Source: Alphaproteobacteria bacterium (GTDB lineage: Bacteria; Pseudomonadota; Alphaproteobacteria; Caulobacterales; Parvularculaceae). From it: a stretch of 35,274 nucleotides of DNA. Within the stretch, counting starts at the first letter, position 1. Each line of letters starts with the position of its first letter. Shown piece after piece: positions 1 to 7,155 of this stretch. The stretch lies in the NCBI GenBank assembly GCA_013151255.1, contig JAADIQ010000110.1:1-35274 (forward strand), in the 5' to 3' direction. The notes beneath the pieces were generated by a model. The model was not told the DNA's origin. It worked only from the letters and a program-made list of their open reading frames with translations, and did no database searches. The position numbers and the translations under genes are program-made.

Positions 1-117
1 GCGCTCGCTTTCATAGCGGCCAGAAGCGTTAGACCGCGCGCCGCGCCCTTTCCCCGGGAGGGGCGGTCCCTTGGGCGAAGGGCTGTCCTCATTTGGGCTC
101 GGAGGACGAAGGGAAAG

Positions 118-375
118 ATGCGCGGCGCGGGCCATACGCAAAGCTATCACCACGACAGAACAAATCAAGAACAAAATTTCACCAGGTCGGAGCGGGTGAG
201 TTTTTTGACAAGCGTGCTTGAGATTATGCGCTTGAGATACCAATCCCTAAATATAAGGATTTCGTTATATGCTAGAGGCTTGCTGCGGCCTCTTTCAGAG
301 GAACAAATAGCGCACAAAACGTCCTCTAGAAGGCTCTTGCAGAGTCAGGCTGAACATGCCAGAAGGGCTGCATGA
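118..375 (+). CDS. Possible small protein, unknown function (85 aa)
   Basis: Doubtful but not dismissed. The ATG follows a purine-rich GAAGGGAAAG stretch that could be a ribosome site. The stop codon overlaps the start of the next gene in an ATGA arrangement at 372-375, typical of translational coupling. The product is basic and rich in Arg, Gln and Ser, with no domain, signal peptide or membrane segment that I recognise. A GCCTC/GAGGC-type hairpin lies inside it near 285-302, so the stretch could instead be an untranslated leader of the 372 gene. The overlap is the main argument in favour. Confidence 0.3.
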   Translation: MRGAGHTQSYHHDRTNQEQNFTRSERVSFLTSVLEIMRLRYQSLNIRISLYARGLLRPLSEEQIAHKTSSRRLLQSQAEHARRAA

Positions 376-878
376 GCAATGATACTGTCATAGAAAAAGC
401 CCGCACTAAAATCGCTTGGCATTACGCAGAAGCCAAGCGTTTGCAGGCATTTATCGAGGTTGCTGTGGAGCTTCTAGGTGACGTTTCTCCCGAATCACAG
501 GCCTCTAAAATTGTTAAAGTAGGGGCCGTCCGTAATCCTTCAGTTCGGCAAGTAACAACATCAACGCCTGAAATTCTCCACCTTACCCATCAGCTACTTT
601 CCTCGCATGGGCCTATGACGGCGGCGGAAATCTTCGATCGGCTAATTTCTCGCGGCGTCAGCATTGGCGGCAAAAATCCTAAGGGAAATCTTTCTGCGAA
701 ATTCGCCACCGATAAGACCCTTCGGCACAATAAAGACACAGGTCGTTGGAACCAAGTAGGTCCAACCGACAAAGGCTCCGCCGAAACGGAGCCTTCATCA
801 GTCACCGGTGAGGTTAGAGCCTCACCAAACGCCGGGTCGCGCCCGGTAACCCCGCCCAATTTTACAAGGGCCAACTGA
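372..878 (+). CDS. HARE-HTH-like winged-helix protein (168 aa)
   Basis: Residues about 65-128 resemble the HARE-HTH (HB1/ASXL/restriction endonuclease) winged helix: a helix from TPEILHLTHQLL, then the PMTAAEIFDRLISRGV helix-turn-helix, then GGKNPKGNLSAKFATDK and a final GRWNQ strand. In this family the NP-x-x-x-LSA segment is the hallmark, and the domain is linked to DNA recognition in restriction and chromatin proteins. The N-terminal 40 residues look helical; the last 40 are low-complexity and polar. An AGAAGGG site lies just before the ATG. Base composition is lower in GC than the genes after 2250. The fold assignment is by eye; a role as phage or island regulator is inference. Confidence 0.6.
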   Translation: MSNDTVIEKARTKIAWHYAEAKRLQAFIEVAVELLGDVSPESQASKIVKVGAVRNPSVRQVTTSTPEILHLTHQLLSSHGPMTAAEIFDRLISRGVSIGGKNPKGNLSAKFATDKTLRHNKDTGRWNQVGPTDKGSAETEPSSVTGEVRASPNAGSRPVTPPNFTRAN

Positions 879-1021
879 AAGCGAGGTGATATAAGTGCGG
901 ATGAACCGCGCATTATTAGTCTAGCGTGACGATTTACGTCCAGAAGGTCGCTCCGTTTGGGCGTAATCGTTGCCGACTTTTTATAGACGGCAGGCGAATC
1001 TGTCAAGAATTTCACAGGCTT

Positions 1022-1192
1022 ATGGCTAAGAAGACACCCTCTGATAAAGCCGAACTAGATCAACAAGATAGAGTCGATGAGCGGCGCGATAGGGTTATAA
1101 AGCGGATGTTAAATACAACGCCCAAGAAACACCCTACGCCAAAACCTGGGAGGAAGCCGGGGCGACCAATCCATAGCGAGGAAAGAGAATGA
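1022..1192 (+). CDS. Small basic hypothetical protein (56 aa)
   Basis: A short, highly charged protein beginning MAKKTPSDKAELDQQD, with a central helix (DERRDRVIKRMLN) and a Lys/Pro-rich tail ending in GRKPGRP, an AT-hook-like motif. A longer reading from a GTG at 926 is possible, but its extra 32 residues look unlike this protein, so I prefer ATG 1022. Small proteins of this style recur in alphaproteobacterial genomes and prophages without assigned function. Its stop overlaps the next start (ATGA, 1189-1192), so the two are probably translated together. DNA binding through the GRP motif is only a guess. Confidence 0.5.
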   Translation: MAKKTPSDKAELDQQDRVDERRDRVIKRMLNTTPKKHPTPKPGRKPGRPIHSEERE

Positions 1193-1404
1193 CAGAATGG
1201 AAAGAGGTAAGAAATACTGCCGGCCTGGCCGGTTTGGCGGAAAGGTTTTTAGGCCGTTTCGATGATGGACAAGAGCTAGTTCTGAAGTTCGTTAGAGACA
1301 ACGAAAAGCCACATCTGATCTCCAAAGATGGCCGTAGATTTGAAATGGGGAAAGACGCTTCACCAAAACTAGTGAGCTGGCAAGAATTACCAGCTCAAAA
1401 ATAG
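1189..1404 (+). CDS. Small hypothetical protein (71 aa)
   Basis: The ATG at 1189 overlaps the stop of the preceding gene by four bases. The predicted protein is compact and mixed alpha/beta (MTEWKEVRNTAGLAG, then ELVLKFVRDNEKPHLISKDG and a C-terminal WQELPAQK). There is no signal peptide, membrane segment or motif I can name. Its pairing with the 56-residue protein and the HARE-HTH-like gene suggests one small transcription unit, perhaps the end of a genomic island or prophage remnant. No integrase, terminase or other phage gene is visible here. Confidence 0.5.
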   Translation: MTEWKEVRNTAGLAGLAERFLGRFDDGQELVLKFVRDNEKPHLISKDGRRFEMGKDASPKLVSWQELPAQK

Positions 1405-1582
1405 CGATTTTTAGTCCGCCACCGGGCTTTCTTGTTTGGCCCTTTAAGCTTGCGCGGCTCCCCGTCCAGCAGTTGAGCAATATAAAAGGCGCTTCCCGAC
1501 GGTGGCTTTGATGGCCTTTGTTGTGCGTTGTTCGTCGTCGATGCCAAGCCCAATCCGATAGAAATGATGAATGGGGAAAGTG

Positions 1583-2155
1583 ATGAAAACTGTTTGGACC
1601 AAAACCTGCGCCGTTGGGCTGGCGATTGCATTTTTAGGCGCCTCTCAATTGGCGGCGGCGCAACCGGAGGCGTCTTGCGACGGGATTGTTACGTCTGACC
1701 CCAAGCACATGTATGATTTTAAAATCGGCACATGGAACCTTCGCTGGAAAAATCAGTATAGAGATGGGTTCGCTGAGTTTGATGCGGTCTCGAAGGTCTA
1801 TACGATGATGGATGGCGACATTGTTATGGACGAGCAAGTTGCGCAATACTTCAAGGGCGTAACCTTTCGCACCTATGATAAAAACCTGGGGGAATGGGTG
1901 GTGCGTTGGCTGCCGGCAAACTCAACCTGGTATCCGCCAATCTCAGCCAGTCTTGAAGATTGCACGCCGGTGGAGCGACATGTGATGGCGACCCCTACCG
2001 GCGAGAACGCCAAGGTGAGGACGCGCTTTACCGACATCACCGCGAACAGCTTTGCGTTTCATCAGGACTGGTCGACAGATGGCGGCAAGAGCTGGAACCG
2101 GGACGTGCTCTATTATGAGGCGACGCGGGTGGATGCGCCGGAAAGCGCCCAATAA
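1583..2155 (+). CDS. Exported DUF1579-like protein (190 aa)
   Basis: The N-terminus is a clear signal peptide: MKTVWTK, then a hydrophobic stretch (VGLAIAFLGASQL) ending in AAAQ. The mature part opens with a Cys and carries F-K-I-G-T-W-N-L-R, a repeated strand pattern and paired Trp residues. This resembles small secreted beta-rich proteins annotated as DUF1579 or similar, whose role is unknown. ATG 1583 is preferred over ATG 1571 because GGGGAAAG sits just before it. It is likely periplasmic. Its relation to the glycosyltransferase pair downstream is unclear; about 100 bases separate them. Confidence 0.7.
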   Translation: MKTVWTKTCAVGLAIAFLGASQLAAAQPEASCDGIVTSDPKHMYDFKIGTWNLRWKNQYRDGFAEFDAVSKVYTMMDGDIVMDEQVAQYFKGVTFRTYDKNLGEWVVRWLPANSTWYPPISASLEDCTPVERHVMATPTGENAKVRTRFTDITANSFAFHQDWSTDGGKSWNRDVLYYEATRVDAPESAQ

Positions 2156-2255
2156 GCCGCCGGCACAGTTATTTTCACGAGGACTTGAAAGCAATCCGCA
2201 GGGGATTGCCGCTTTAGGCGCTGTAACGCGTGCAAAATAAAGCTAAGACAAGGCC

Positions 2256-2942
2256 ATGCTCTCGGTCGTCATCCCCAGCCTCAATGCAGCCGCGCGGTTG
2301 CCCATGTGCCTTGAGGCGCTGGTGGCGCCGGCGGTTAGCGGGTTGGTGACCGAGGTGATTGTCGTCGATGGCGGCTCGCAAGATGCGAGCATGGCGATCG
2401 CCGACGGTTTCGGTGCGAAAGTCCTGACGGCGCCGCCGGGCCGTGGCGGGCAGTTGAAGAAAGGCGCTGAGGCGGCGCGCGGCGCCTGGCTGCTGTTCCT
2501 GCATGCCGATACGGTGCTTGAGGCCGGCTGGGCGGATGAGGCGCGCGGGTTCATCTCCGGCGATGATGCGCGCGCGGGCGTCTTCACGCTGGCGTTTGAC
2601 GCGTCGGGGTTTGCCCCGCGTCTGATTCGCGCCGGCGCGATGGCGCGCACGCGCATATTCAAAATGCCGTATGGCGACCAGGGATTGCTAGTCTCGCGGG
2701 CGCTTTATGACGCTGTCGGCGGCTATAGCGACATGCCGCTATTTGAAGACGTCGATATCATCCGGCGCATTATCGCGCATGAAAACCGTGCGGCGCTGCA
2801 TATTTTCAAATCCAAAGCCGTCACGGATGCGGCGCGTTATCAACGGCGCGGTTATTTCCGGCAGGCAGTGACAAACTTGTGGCGTTTGATGCGTTATCAT
2901 GCCGGCGTTGCGCCGGAACAGCTTGCGAAATCCTATCGCTGA
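2256..2942 (+). CDS. Family 2 glycosyltransferase, TIGR04283 type (228 aa)
   Basis: A GT-A fold glycosyltransferase: MLSVVIPSLNAA at the start, DGGSQD at residues 38-43, GRGGQL near 62-67 and LHADT at 82-86, which supplies the metal-binding Asp. These match the TIGR04283 group, named for its link to arsenosugar biosynthesis. Many members occur, as here, without arsenic genes nearby, so the substrate is not known. Length is normal for the group. The stop overlaps the next start by one base (TGATG), and the partner is the usual TIGR04282-type protein, so the two form a coupled operon. Confidence 0.85.
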   Translation: MLSVVIPSLNAAARLPMCLEALVAPAVSGLVTEVIVVDGGSQDASMAIADGFGAKVLTAPPGRGGQLKKGAEAARGAWLLFLHADTVLEAGWADEARGFISGDDARAGVFTLAFDASGFAPRLIRAGAMARTRIFKMPYGDQGLLVSRALYDAVGGYSDMPLFEDVDIIRRIIAHENRAALHIFKSKAVTDAARYQRRGYFRQAVTNLWRLMRYHAGVAPEQLAKSYR

Positions 2943-3544
2943 TGCGCGGGAGCGTCATCATATTCGTCAAGGCGCCGCGCGCCGGCGCGGTCAAGACGCG
3001 GCTTGGCGCTGAGATCGGCATGGGCCGGGCCGCGGCGTTGTTCCGTATCATGACGGAACGGACCATCGCCGAGGCGGTCAAAGGCGATTGGCGCACATGT
3101 CTGGCGGTCGACCCGCCCTCGGCGGTAACCGGCTGGGACAGCCTGTGGCCGCCGCGCCTGTCGCGAATGGCGCAAGCGCCGGGCGATCTCGGCGCGCGCA
3201 TGGCGCACGCCTTCAATGCCGCGCCGCCGGGACCGACCCTCATTATCGGCGCTGATGCGCCGGGGTTGCGCGCGCGCCATCTGCGCCAGGCTTTTAAGGC
3301 GCTTGGCCGCGCCGATGCGGTGTTCGGCCCGGCCGAAGATGGCGGCTATTGGCTGATCGGCCTCGCGCGGCGGCGGCCGGCGCCAAACTTATTTGAAGGC
3401 GTGCGCTGGTCAACCAAACACGCGCTTGCCGACACGGTAAAAACCCTGCCGGGCGGCTTTCAGGTTTCGCATCTGGAAACCCTCGCTGACATAGATGAAG
3501 CGCGCGACCTTAAACAATTCGGGCTCTGTGCAACAGCGCATTGA
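2942..3544 (+). CDS. DUF2064 / TIGR04282 nucleotidyltransferase-like protein (200 aa)
   Basis: The start is ATG 2942, sharing its first base with the upstream stop. Motifs fit the DUF2064/TIGR04282 family, distant relatives of CofC and MobA-type nucleotidyltransferases: FVKAPRAGAVKTRLG at residues 8-22, GADAPGL in the middle and GPAEDGGYWLIGL. In this family the first motif corresponds to the nucleotide-binding loop. It nearly always accompanies a TIGR04283 glycosyltransferase, as here, which suggests that one activates a sugar or acid that the other transfers. This role is inferred from pairing and has not been shown for this locus. Confidence 0.85.
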   Translation: MRGSVIIFVKAPRAGAVKTRLGAEIGMGRAAALFRIMTERTIAEAVKGDWRTCLAVDPPSAVTGWDSLWPPRLSRMAQAPGDLGARMAHAFNAAPPGPTLIIGADAPGLRARHLRQAFKALGRADAVFGPAEDGGYWLIGLARRRPAPNLFEGVRWSTKHALADTVKTLPGGFQVSHLETLADIDEARDLKQFGLCATAH

Positions 3545-3596
3545 CCTATGCGGGCCATAACCGCCACAGTCGCCTATCGAGGATGGGAGAGGCGGC

Positions 3597-4751
3597 ATGT
3601 TGAAATGGATTGGCGGCGGCATATTAATTCTTGCAGCGATAGGCGCGGGGTTGTTTTTCTTTGTCATTCCCGCCCGGGTCGATGCGCGGATGAATGTTGT
3701 GATCGCGCATGAACCCTTTGAAATCAGTGCTGCGGCGCGTGCGCTTCATGCGACGATTGGCGTCGCTGATCTCCATGCCGACACGATGTTATGGATGCGC
3801 GACCCGCTCAAACGTCACGCACGCGGCCATGTCGATCTGCCGCGGTTGAAAGACGGCGGCGCGGCGTTGCAGGTGTTTACTGCGGTAACGAAAACGCCGA
3901 GCGGGCTTAATTATGACGGTAATGATTCTGATACGGATGACTTGACTGCGTTAATGATTGCCGAACGCTGGCCGGTCGCCACATGGGGCTCGTTGTTTGC
4001 GCGCGCGGATTATCAGGCGGGCCGTCTTGCCGATCTCGAGCGCCGCGCCAACGGCGCATTCATCTATGTAAAGACCGCACAACAATTGCGCGGCGCTCTC
4101 GCCGCCAACGCGCTTGCCGGGATTTACGGCATTGAGGGCGCCCATCCGCTGGAGGGTGAGCTCGACAATATTGACCGGCTTTATCAATCAGGAATGCGGG
4201 TCATGGGGTTGCAGCATTTCTTCGACAACGCACTTGGCGGATCGCTGCACGGCCGTAGCGGCGCCGGGCTGACGCCGTTTGGCCGCGACGCTGTGAAAAG
4301 AGCGATTGCAACGGGCGTCATCATCGATGTTGCGCATTCCTCAGAGGCGGTGGTGCGTGATGTTCTGGCGATTAGTGCCAGGCCGCTGATTGTCTCCCAT
4401 ACCGGCCTTAAAGGCCATTGCGACAGTCCGCGCAATATTTCCGATGCACTGATGAAAGAGGTCGCCGATGCTGGCGGATTGGTTGGCGTCGGTTTCTGGG
4501 AGGGCGCCATTTGTAATCCGACGCCGGACGGCATTGCTGGCGCAATTGTCTATGCGGTGGGCCTTCTGGGGACGGAGCATGTCGCGCTCGGCTCTGATTT
4601 CGACGGCGCGGTGACCGCGCCATTCGACGCCTCAGAGCTTGCCGCGTTGACCCAGGCGCTGATCAATGCAGGCCTCGACGACCAGACCATCCGCGCCGTC
4701 ATGGGCGAAAACGCCATACGGTTCTTTCTGGAAAACCTGCCGGCGGAATAA
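3597..4751 (+). CDS. Membrane-anchored M19 dipeptidase (384 aa)
   Basis: Peptidase family M19 (renal dipeptidase type), a two-zinc hydrolase of dipeptides, often including D-residue substrates. The metal ligands are visible: H60-x-D62 (DLHADT), bridging E180 (YGIEGAH), H247 (IDVAHSS), H268 (VSHTG) and D334 (GSDFDG). Residues 5-25 form one hydrophobic segment, so the enzyme is probably tethered to the inner membrane facing the periplasm. A GGGAGAGG-like site (gatgggagaggcggc) precedes ATG 3597. It follows the glycosyltransferase pair by about 50 bases on the same strand. A second, soluble M19 enzyme lies at 15063. Confidence 0.92.
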   Translation: MLKWIGGGILILAAIGAGLFFFVIPARVDARMNVVIAHEPFEISAAARALHATIGVADLHADTMLWMRDPLKRHARGHVDLPRLKDGGAALQVFTAVTKTPSGLNYDGNDSDTDDLTALMIAERWPVATWGSLFARADYQAGRLADLERRANGAFIYVKTAQQLRGALAANALAGIYGIEGAHPLEGELDNIDRLYQSGMRVMGLQHFFDNALGGSLHGRSGAGLTPFGRDAVKRAIATGVIIDVAHSSEAVVRDVLAISARPLIVSHTGLKGHCDSPRNISDALMKEVADAGGLVGVGFWEGAICNPTPDGIAGAIVYAVGLLGTEHVALGSDFDGAVTAPFDASELAALTQALINAGLDDQTIRAVMGENAIRFFLENLPAE

Positions 4752-4755
4752 GGCT

Positions 4756-4950
4756 TCACTGCGCCGCGCAGATTTCCGCCGCCGCAAAGCACTCGTCAAA
4801 CAAGCCGACATCGGCGGTCATGATCGCTGCGGGGATAGCGAAGGCCATAGCGATCAGGCCAATCACCACATAGAAAACGGCGCGCGACGTCGTCGGTCCA
4901 AATTTGATTTCCGGGGCTGTAAAATCGCCCGGATGCGAAATAGCCGCCAT
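4756..4950 (-). CDS. Small single-span membrane protein (64 aa)
   Basis: A 64-residue protein with one transmembrane helix (about residues 24-45, AVFYVVIGLIAMAFAIPAAI) and a short acidic C-terminal tail containing two Cys. The start is backed by TTAGGAGT about eight bases upstream, and a promoter with a perfect TTGACA is visible at 5024-5053. It is convergent with the M19 dipeptidase, the two stops being four bases apart. I do not recognise a family. The strong start signals argue that it is real despite its size. Confidence 0.65.
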   Translation of the reverse strand: MAAISHPGDFTAPEIKFGPTTSRAVFYVVIGLIAMAFAIPAAIMTADVGLFDECFAAAEICAAQ

Positions 4951-5023
4951 GAGATTACTCCTAACACCCTGTTCTTTTAGCGATATACTCGCGAGGAGAA
5001 CGGGCAGTCACAAAACTGTCATA

Positions 5024-5053
5024 CTAATATGCGCACTCATTGCGCAATGTCAA
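5024..5053 (-). promoter_or_regulatory. Promoter of the small membrane protein
   Basis: On the minus strand, TTGACA (complement of 5048-5053) is followed after 18 bases by TATTAG (complement of 5024-5029), a good sigma-70-like match. Transcription would start near 5017 and give a leader of about 65 bases. The spacer holds two TGCGCA hexamers at 5030-5035 and 5041-5046, which could be an operator. Confidence 0.5.
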
Positions 5054-5077
5054 GAGAAAAGCGCAAAAAATGCGCTT
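5030..5077. repeat. Two pairs of TGCGCA-like hexamers
   Basis: TGCGCA occurs at 5030-5035 and 5041-5046, AGCGCA at 5060-5065 and TGCGCT at 5071-5076. Members of each pair start 11 bases apart, about one helical turn. The second pair also forms a perfect 7-bp stem with a five-A loop at 5059-5077. The first pair lies inside the promoter spacer, the second just upstream of the -35 box. Confidence 0.45.
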
Positions 5078-5178
5078 GTTGCCGCCAGGGCTGGGCGCAG
5101 CTCTAACCGGGAAGGGCTGGTAACGCTCCAAGGCAAGGCGATGAACTGATGGCGTTCTCAGGCAGGAGATGAAGGTTT

Positions 5179-5387
5179 GCGTTAGTGTATTAATACATCG
5201 AGATGCTGGGCGATTAATAGGAAGCATACGATGGTCCAGATCCTTTGCTTGTCGTAAGTCTACTGGAGTTGAATGCGAATAGCTTTCAACGCGGCGCGCC
5301 TATTCGGAAATGCCCTATCGGGGATGAACCGATAGCCTTTCATCTGTAGCAACAATGTTGTGTATTCGTGTATTAATACAGTAACGC
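5179..5387. repeat. Inverted repeat pair with TGTATTAATACA cores
   Basis: The perfect 12-bp palindrome TGTATTAATACA occurs at 5186-5197 and 5369-5380. The flanks match in inverted orientation: GCGTTAG before the first copy, and the complement of GTAACGC after the second. This gives 19-bp arms at 5179-5197 and 5369-5387 that differ at one base. They enclose 171 bases with no gene. They may be operators for an unseen regulator or the ends of a small miniature element. Confidence 0.6.
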
Positions 5388-5503
5388 GGCGGTGTTGCGA
5401 TATATATCAATGGGGTTTCGCGTTTTTGCACTCTTGGGTTGGCGCGGGCGTTGAGAATTTCATCTGATCACAATCGGCGCCATCATGCATTTCAACCAGC
5501 GCG

Positions 5504-6085
5504 TCAGATTTTGCCGCCCCGCCGGTAAATGCTCATCGTCGCGCCTGTCGATGTGGTGTCCGCTTTCACGAGCGTCAGGTCATTCGGCATGGCGCCCTCG
5601 CCAAACAGGCGCTTGCCGGCGCCGACAATGACGGGGAATGTCCAGATTCTGAATTCATCGATTAAATCATTGGCCAGCAAAGTCTGGATCAATTGCCAGC
5701 TGCCGTGAACTTGCAATAACGGGCCGTCTTGACCCTTGAGGCGAGAGACTTCTTCTGTGATGTCGCCTGACAAGATGACGGAGTTTACCCACTCAAGTTT
5801 CGTCAACGTCGAGGTGGCGACAAATTTTGTCGCGCTGTTCATCGGGTTCTCGTCGCCGGCGGTGGAAAAATGCGGCGCAAATAATTCGTAGGTTTTTCGG
5901 CCGAGCAAAATATCGTAAGGCGCAGCCATTGCCTCTTTGGCGACCTGCTCCATCACGCCGTCCCAATGCGCCGCCGCCCAGCCGCCATGCGTAAACCCAC
6001 CCGAAGGGTCTTCCTGCGGCAGTTTTGGCGATTGCATGACGCCGTCAAGAGTTTGAAAAGTTAAAACGGCGAGGTCTCTTTTCAT
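5504..6085 (-). CDS. DHFR-like / RibD C-terminal domain protein (193 aa)
   Basis: A member of the dihydrofolate-reductase-like family (RibD_C, YyaP type). It opens MKRDLAVLTFQTLDGVM, has LLGRKTYELF around the middle, then LLQVHGSWQLIQTLLANDLIDEFRIWTFPVIVGAGKRLF, the typical C-terminal core. Such proteins keep the NADPH-binding fold but usually lack known DHFR or riboflavin activity; the substrate is unknown. ATG 6085 is chosen because AAGGAG lies directly upstream and the family begins there; the open frame extends to 6250 with unrelated residues. It is third in the ArsR / SRPBCC / DHFR-like operon, a common bacterial arrangement. Confidence 0.9.
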   Translation of the reverse strand: MKRDLAVLTFQTLDGVMQSPKLPQEDPSGGFTHGGWAAAHWDGVMEQVAKEAMAAPYDILLGRKTYELFAPHFSTAGDENPMNSATKFVATSTLTKLEWVNSVILSGDITEEVSRLKGQDGPLLQVHGSWQLIQTLLANDLIDEFRIWTFPVIVGAGKRLFGEGAMPNDLTLVKADTTSTGATMSIYRRGGKI

Positions 6086-6155
6086 AATGTACTCCTTGTT
6101 CTGTGTTGTGTGGCGGTAATGTCTGCGGCCTGCCGAAGGTATGATACCGGCCAGC

Positions 6156-6632
6156 TCAGCCAGAAGCTTCACGCATGGCGTTGGCCAAACGGTCGAGACA
6201 CTCTTTTCCGCCGTCATCGGCGCCGAGGTCCCTGGCGTGATCAACCGCATCCGTTGAAGGAAAAATCATCCGCAAGGTGAGTTGCGTCTTGCCGCCGACG
6301 TTCTCGAACGTGACAATCATTTGACAGGTTAGATGCGGGTCATCCACCTTGCCGCCGGCATTGGAAAAAACCAATCGTCGAGGTTTTTCAACTTCGGTAT
6401 AAACGCTCTTGTTCGGGTAATCCTCGCCGTCGGGGCCGTGCATAACATATTCCCAACGGCCGCCGACTTTGACCTCCATCACCTTCGTCGTGGTGGTGAA
6501 GCCTTTCGGCCCCCACCATTTCCCGATGCGCTTCGGGTCCGTCCACGCATCGAACACAAGCGCGCGCGGCGCATCATAGATGCGGGTGAACACTAGCTCA
6601 TTTTCGGTGTTTATTTTTGCGTCTGCCGGCAT
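6156..6632 (-). CDS. SRPBCC / AHSA1-family protein (158 aa)
   Basis: An AHSA1 (activator of Hsp90 homologue-like) START-fold protein. Diagnostic stretches are VFTRIYDAPRALVFDAWTDP near residues 13-32, KWWGPKGFTT, WEYVMHGPDGEDYP and the C-terminal LDRLANAM. These form a hydrophobic-ligand cavity in known structures; the ligand here is unknown. The start at 6632 gives the family's normal length and lies inside the last 35 bases of the ArsR gene, so the two are translationally coupled. Partnership with an ArsR regulator upstream and a DHFR-like gene downstream is a recurring set in bacteria. Confidence 0.9.
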   Translation of the reverse strand: MPADAKINTENELVFTRIYDAPRALVFDAWTDPKRIGKWWGPKGFTTTTKVMEVKVGGRWEYVMHGPDGEDYPNKSVYTEVEKPRRLVFSNAGGKVDDPHLTCQMIVTFENVGGKTQLTLRMIFPSTDAVDHARDLGADDGGKECLDRLANAMREASG

Positions 6633-6966
6633 GTTTTGTTCCCGTTGGTTGAAGGCCTTGCAGGTAACCACCCAGCCGATCCAGGCTCTCTTCCCAGGAC
6701 AGCCGATAGTCTTCGACCCAGGCGGAGACCTCTTTGAGCGGTGCCGCTTGCAGCCGGCATGGCCGCTTTTGAGCATCTCTGCTGCGCTCAATAAGGCCGG
6801 CTTTCTCCAACACTTTGAGATGTTTGGTGACGGCGGGCAGGGTCATTTCGAACGGTTCGGCCAAATCGGTGACGGTTCGCTCGCCCGATGTCAGCTGGGC
6901 CAGAATCGCCCGCCGTGTTGGGTCCGCTAATGCGTAGAGCGTTGTGCTGAGCGGGTCTGCCGCCAT
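6598..6966 (-). CDS. ArsR-family regulator (122 aa)
   Basis: A winged-helix ArsR/SmtB-type repressor: LYALADPTRRAILAQLTSGERTVTDLAEPFEMTLPAVTKHLKVLEKAGLIERSR covers the HTH and wing. The metal-sensing ELCVCDL motif is absent and no Cys cluster is present, so it is probably not a metal sensor. The C-terminus is basic (GRRKNKHRK). It heads the SRPBCC / DHFR-like operon and overlaps the next gene. A perfect inverted repeat nine bases upstream of its ATG (6975-7000) is the likely site of autoregulation. Confidence 0.92.
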   Translation of the reverse strand: MAADPLSTTLYALADPTRRAILAQLTSGERTVTDLAEPFEMTLPAVTKHLKVLEKAGLIERSRDAQKRPCRLQAAPLKEVSAWVEDYRLSWEESLDRLGGYLQGLQPTGTKHAGRRKNKHRK

Positions 6967-6974
6967 GGAATTAA

Positions 6975-7000
6975 ACCATCTAGTTAATTTACTAGATGGT
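6975..7000. promoter_or_regulatory. Operator palindrome upstream of the ArsR gene
   Basis: ACCATCTAGT (6975-6984) and ACTAGATGGT (6991-7000) form a perfect 10-bp inverted repeat separated by TAATTT. It lies between the ArsR start (6966) and the upstream YaaA gene, where an autoregulatory operator is expected. Binding by this ArsR is inferred from position. Confidence 0.7.
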
Positions 7001-7155
7001 AAAATAAGGCCGAAAACTTGTCAACGGCCAGAAGAAGCGTCGGGGCTTTCGCTTGCGGCCAACCCGGTTGGCGCGCATTGCCGATGGCGGGATATAAAGC
7101 CCCTCGAATCGGATGACAGCGCGGCCGGCTTTCACCGCATGTCCGAAGGATTGGC

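Larger units (their letters stand above)
4951..5503. other. 553-base intergenic stretch without convincing genes
   Basis: Open frames here (for example minus 5024-5227) have no ribosome site and unnatural composition, so I regard the stretch as non-coding. It contains the promoter and hexamers upstream of the small membrane protein and an inverted repeat at 5179-5197 / 5369-5387. No transposase remnant or RNA gene is recognisable. Confidence 0.6.

Noticed and set aside
1-117. Possible RNA gene end (GGAAAG-like stretch) at the window start
   Set aside because: I compared it by eye with RNase P, tmRNA and tRNA ends and found no convincing match; only GC-rich sequence is visible.
2191-2209. Hairpin GCAATCC / GGATTGC after the DUF1579-like gene as a terminator
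   Set aside because: No run of T follows, and the stem is short; it could be chance.
5024-5227. 67-residue minus-strand frame in the gap
   Set aside because: No start signals; it crosses the promoter of the small membrane protein and one arm of the inverted repeat.
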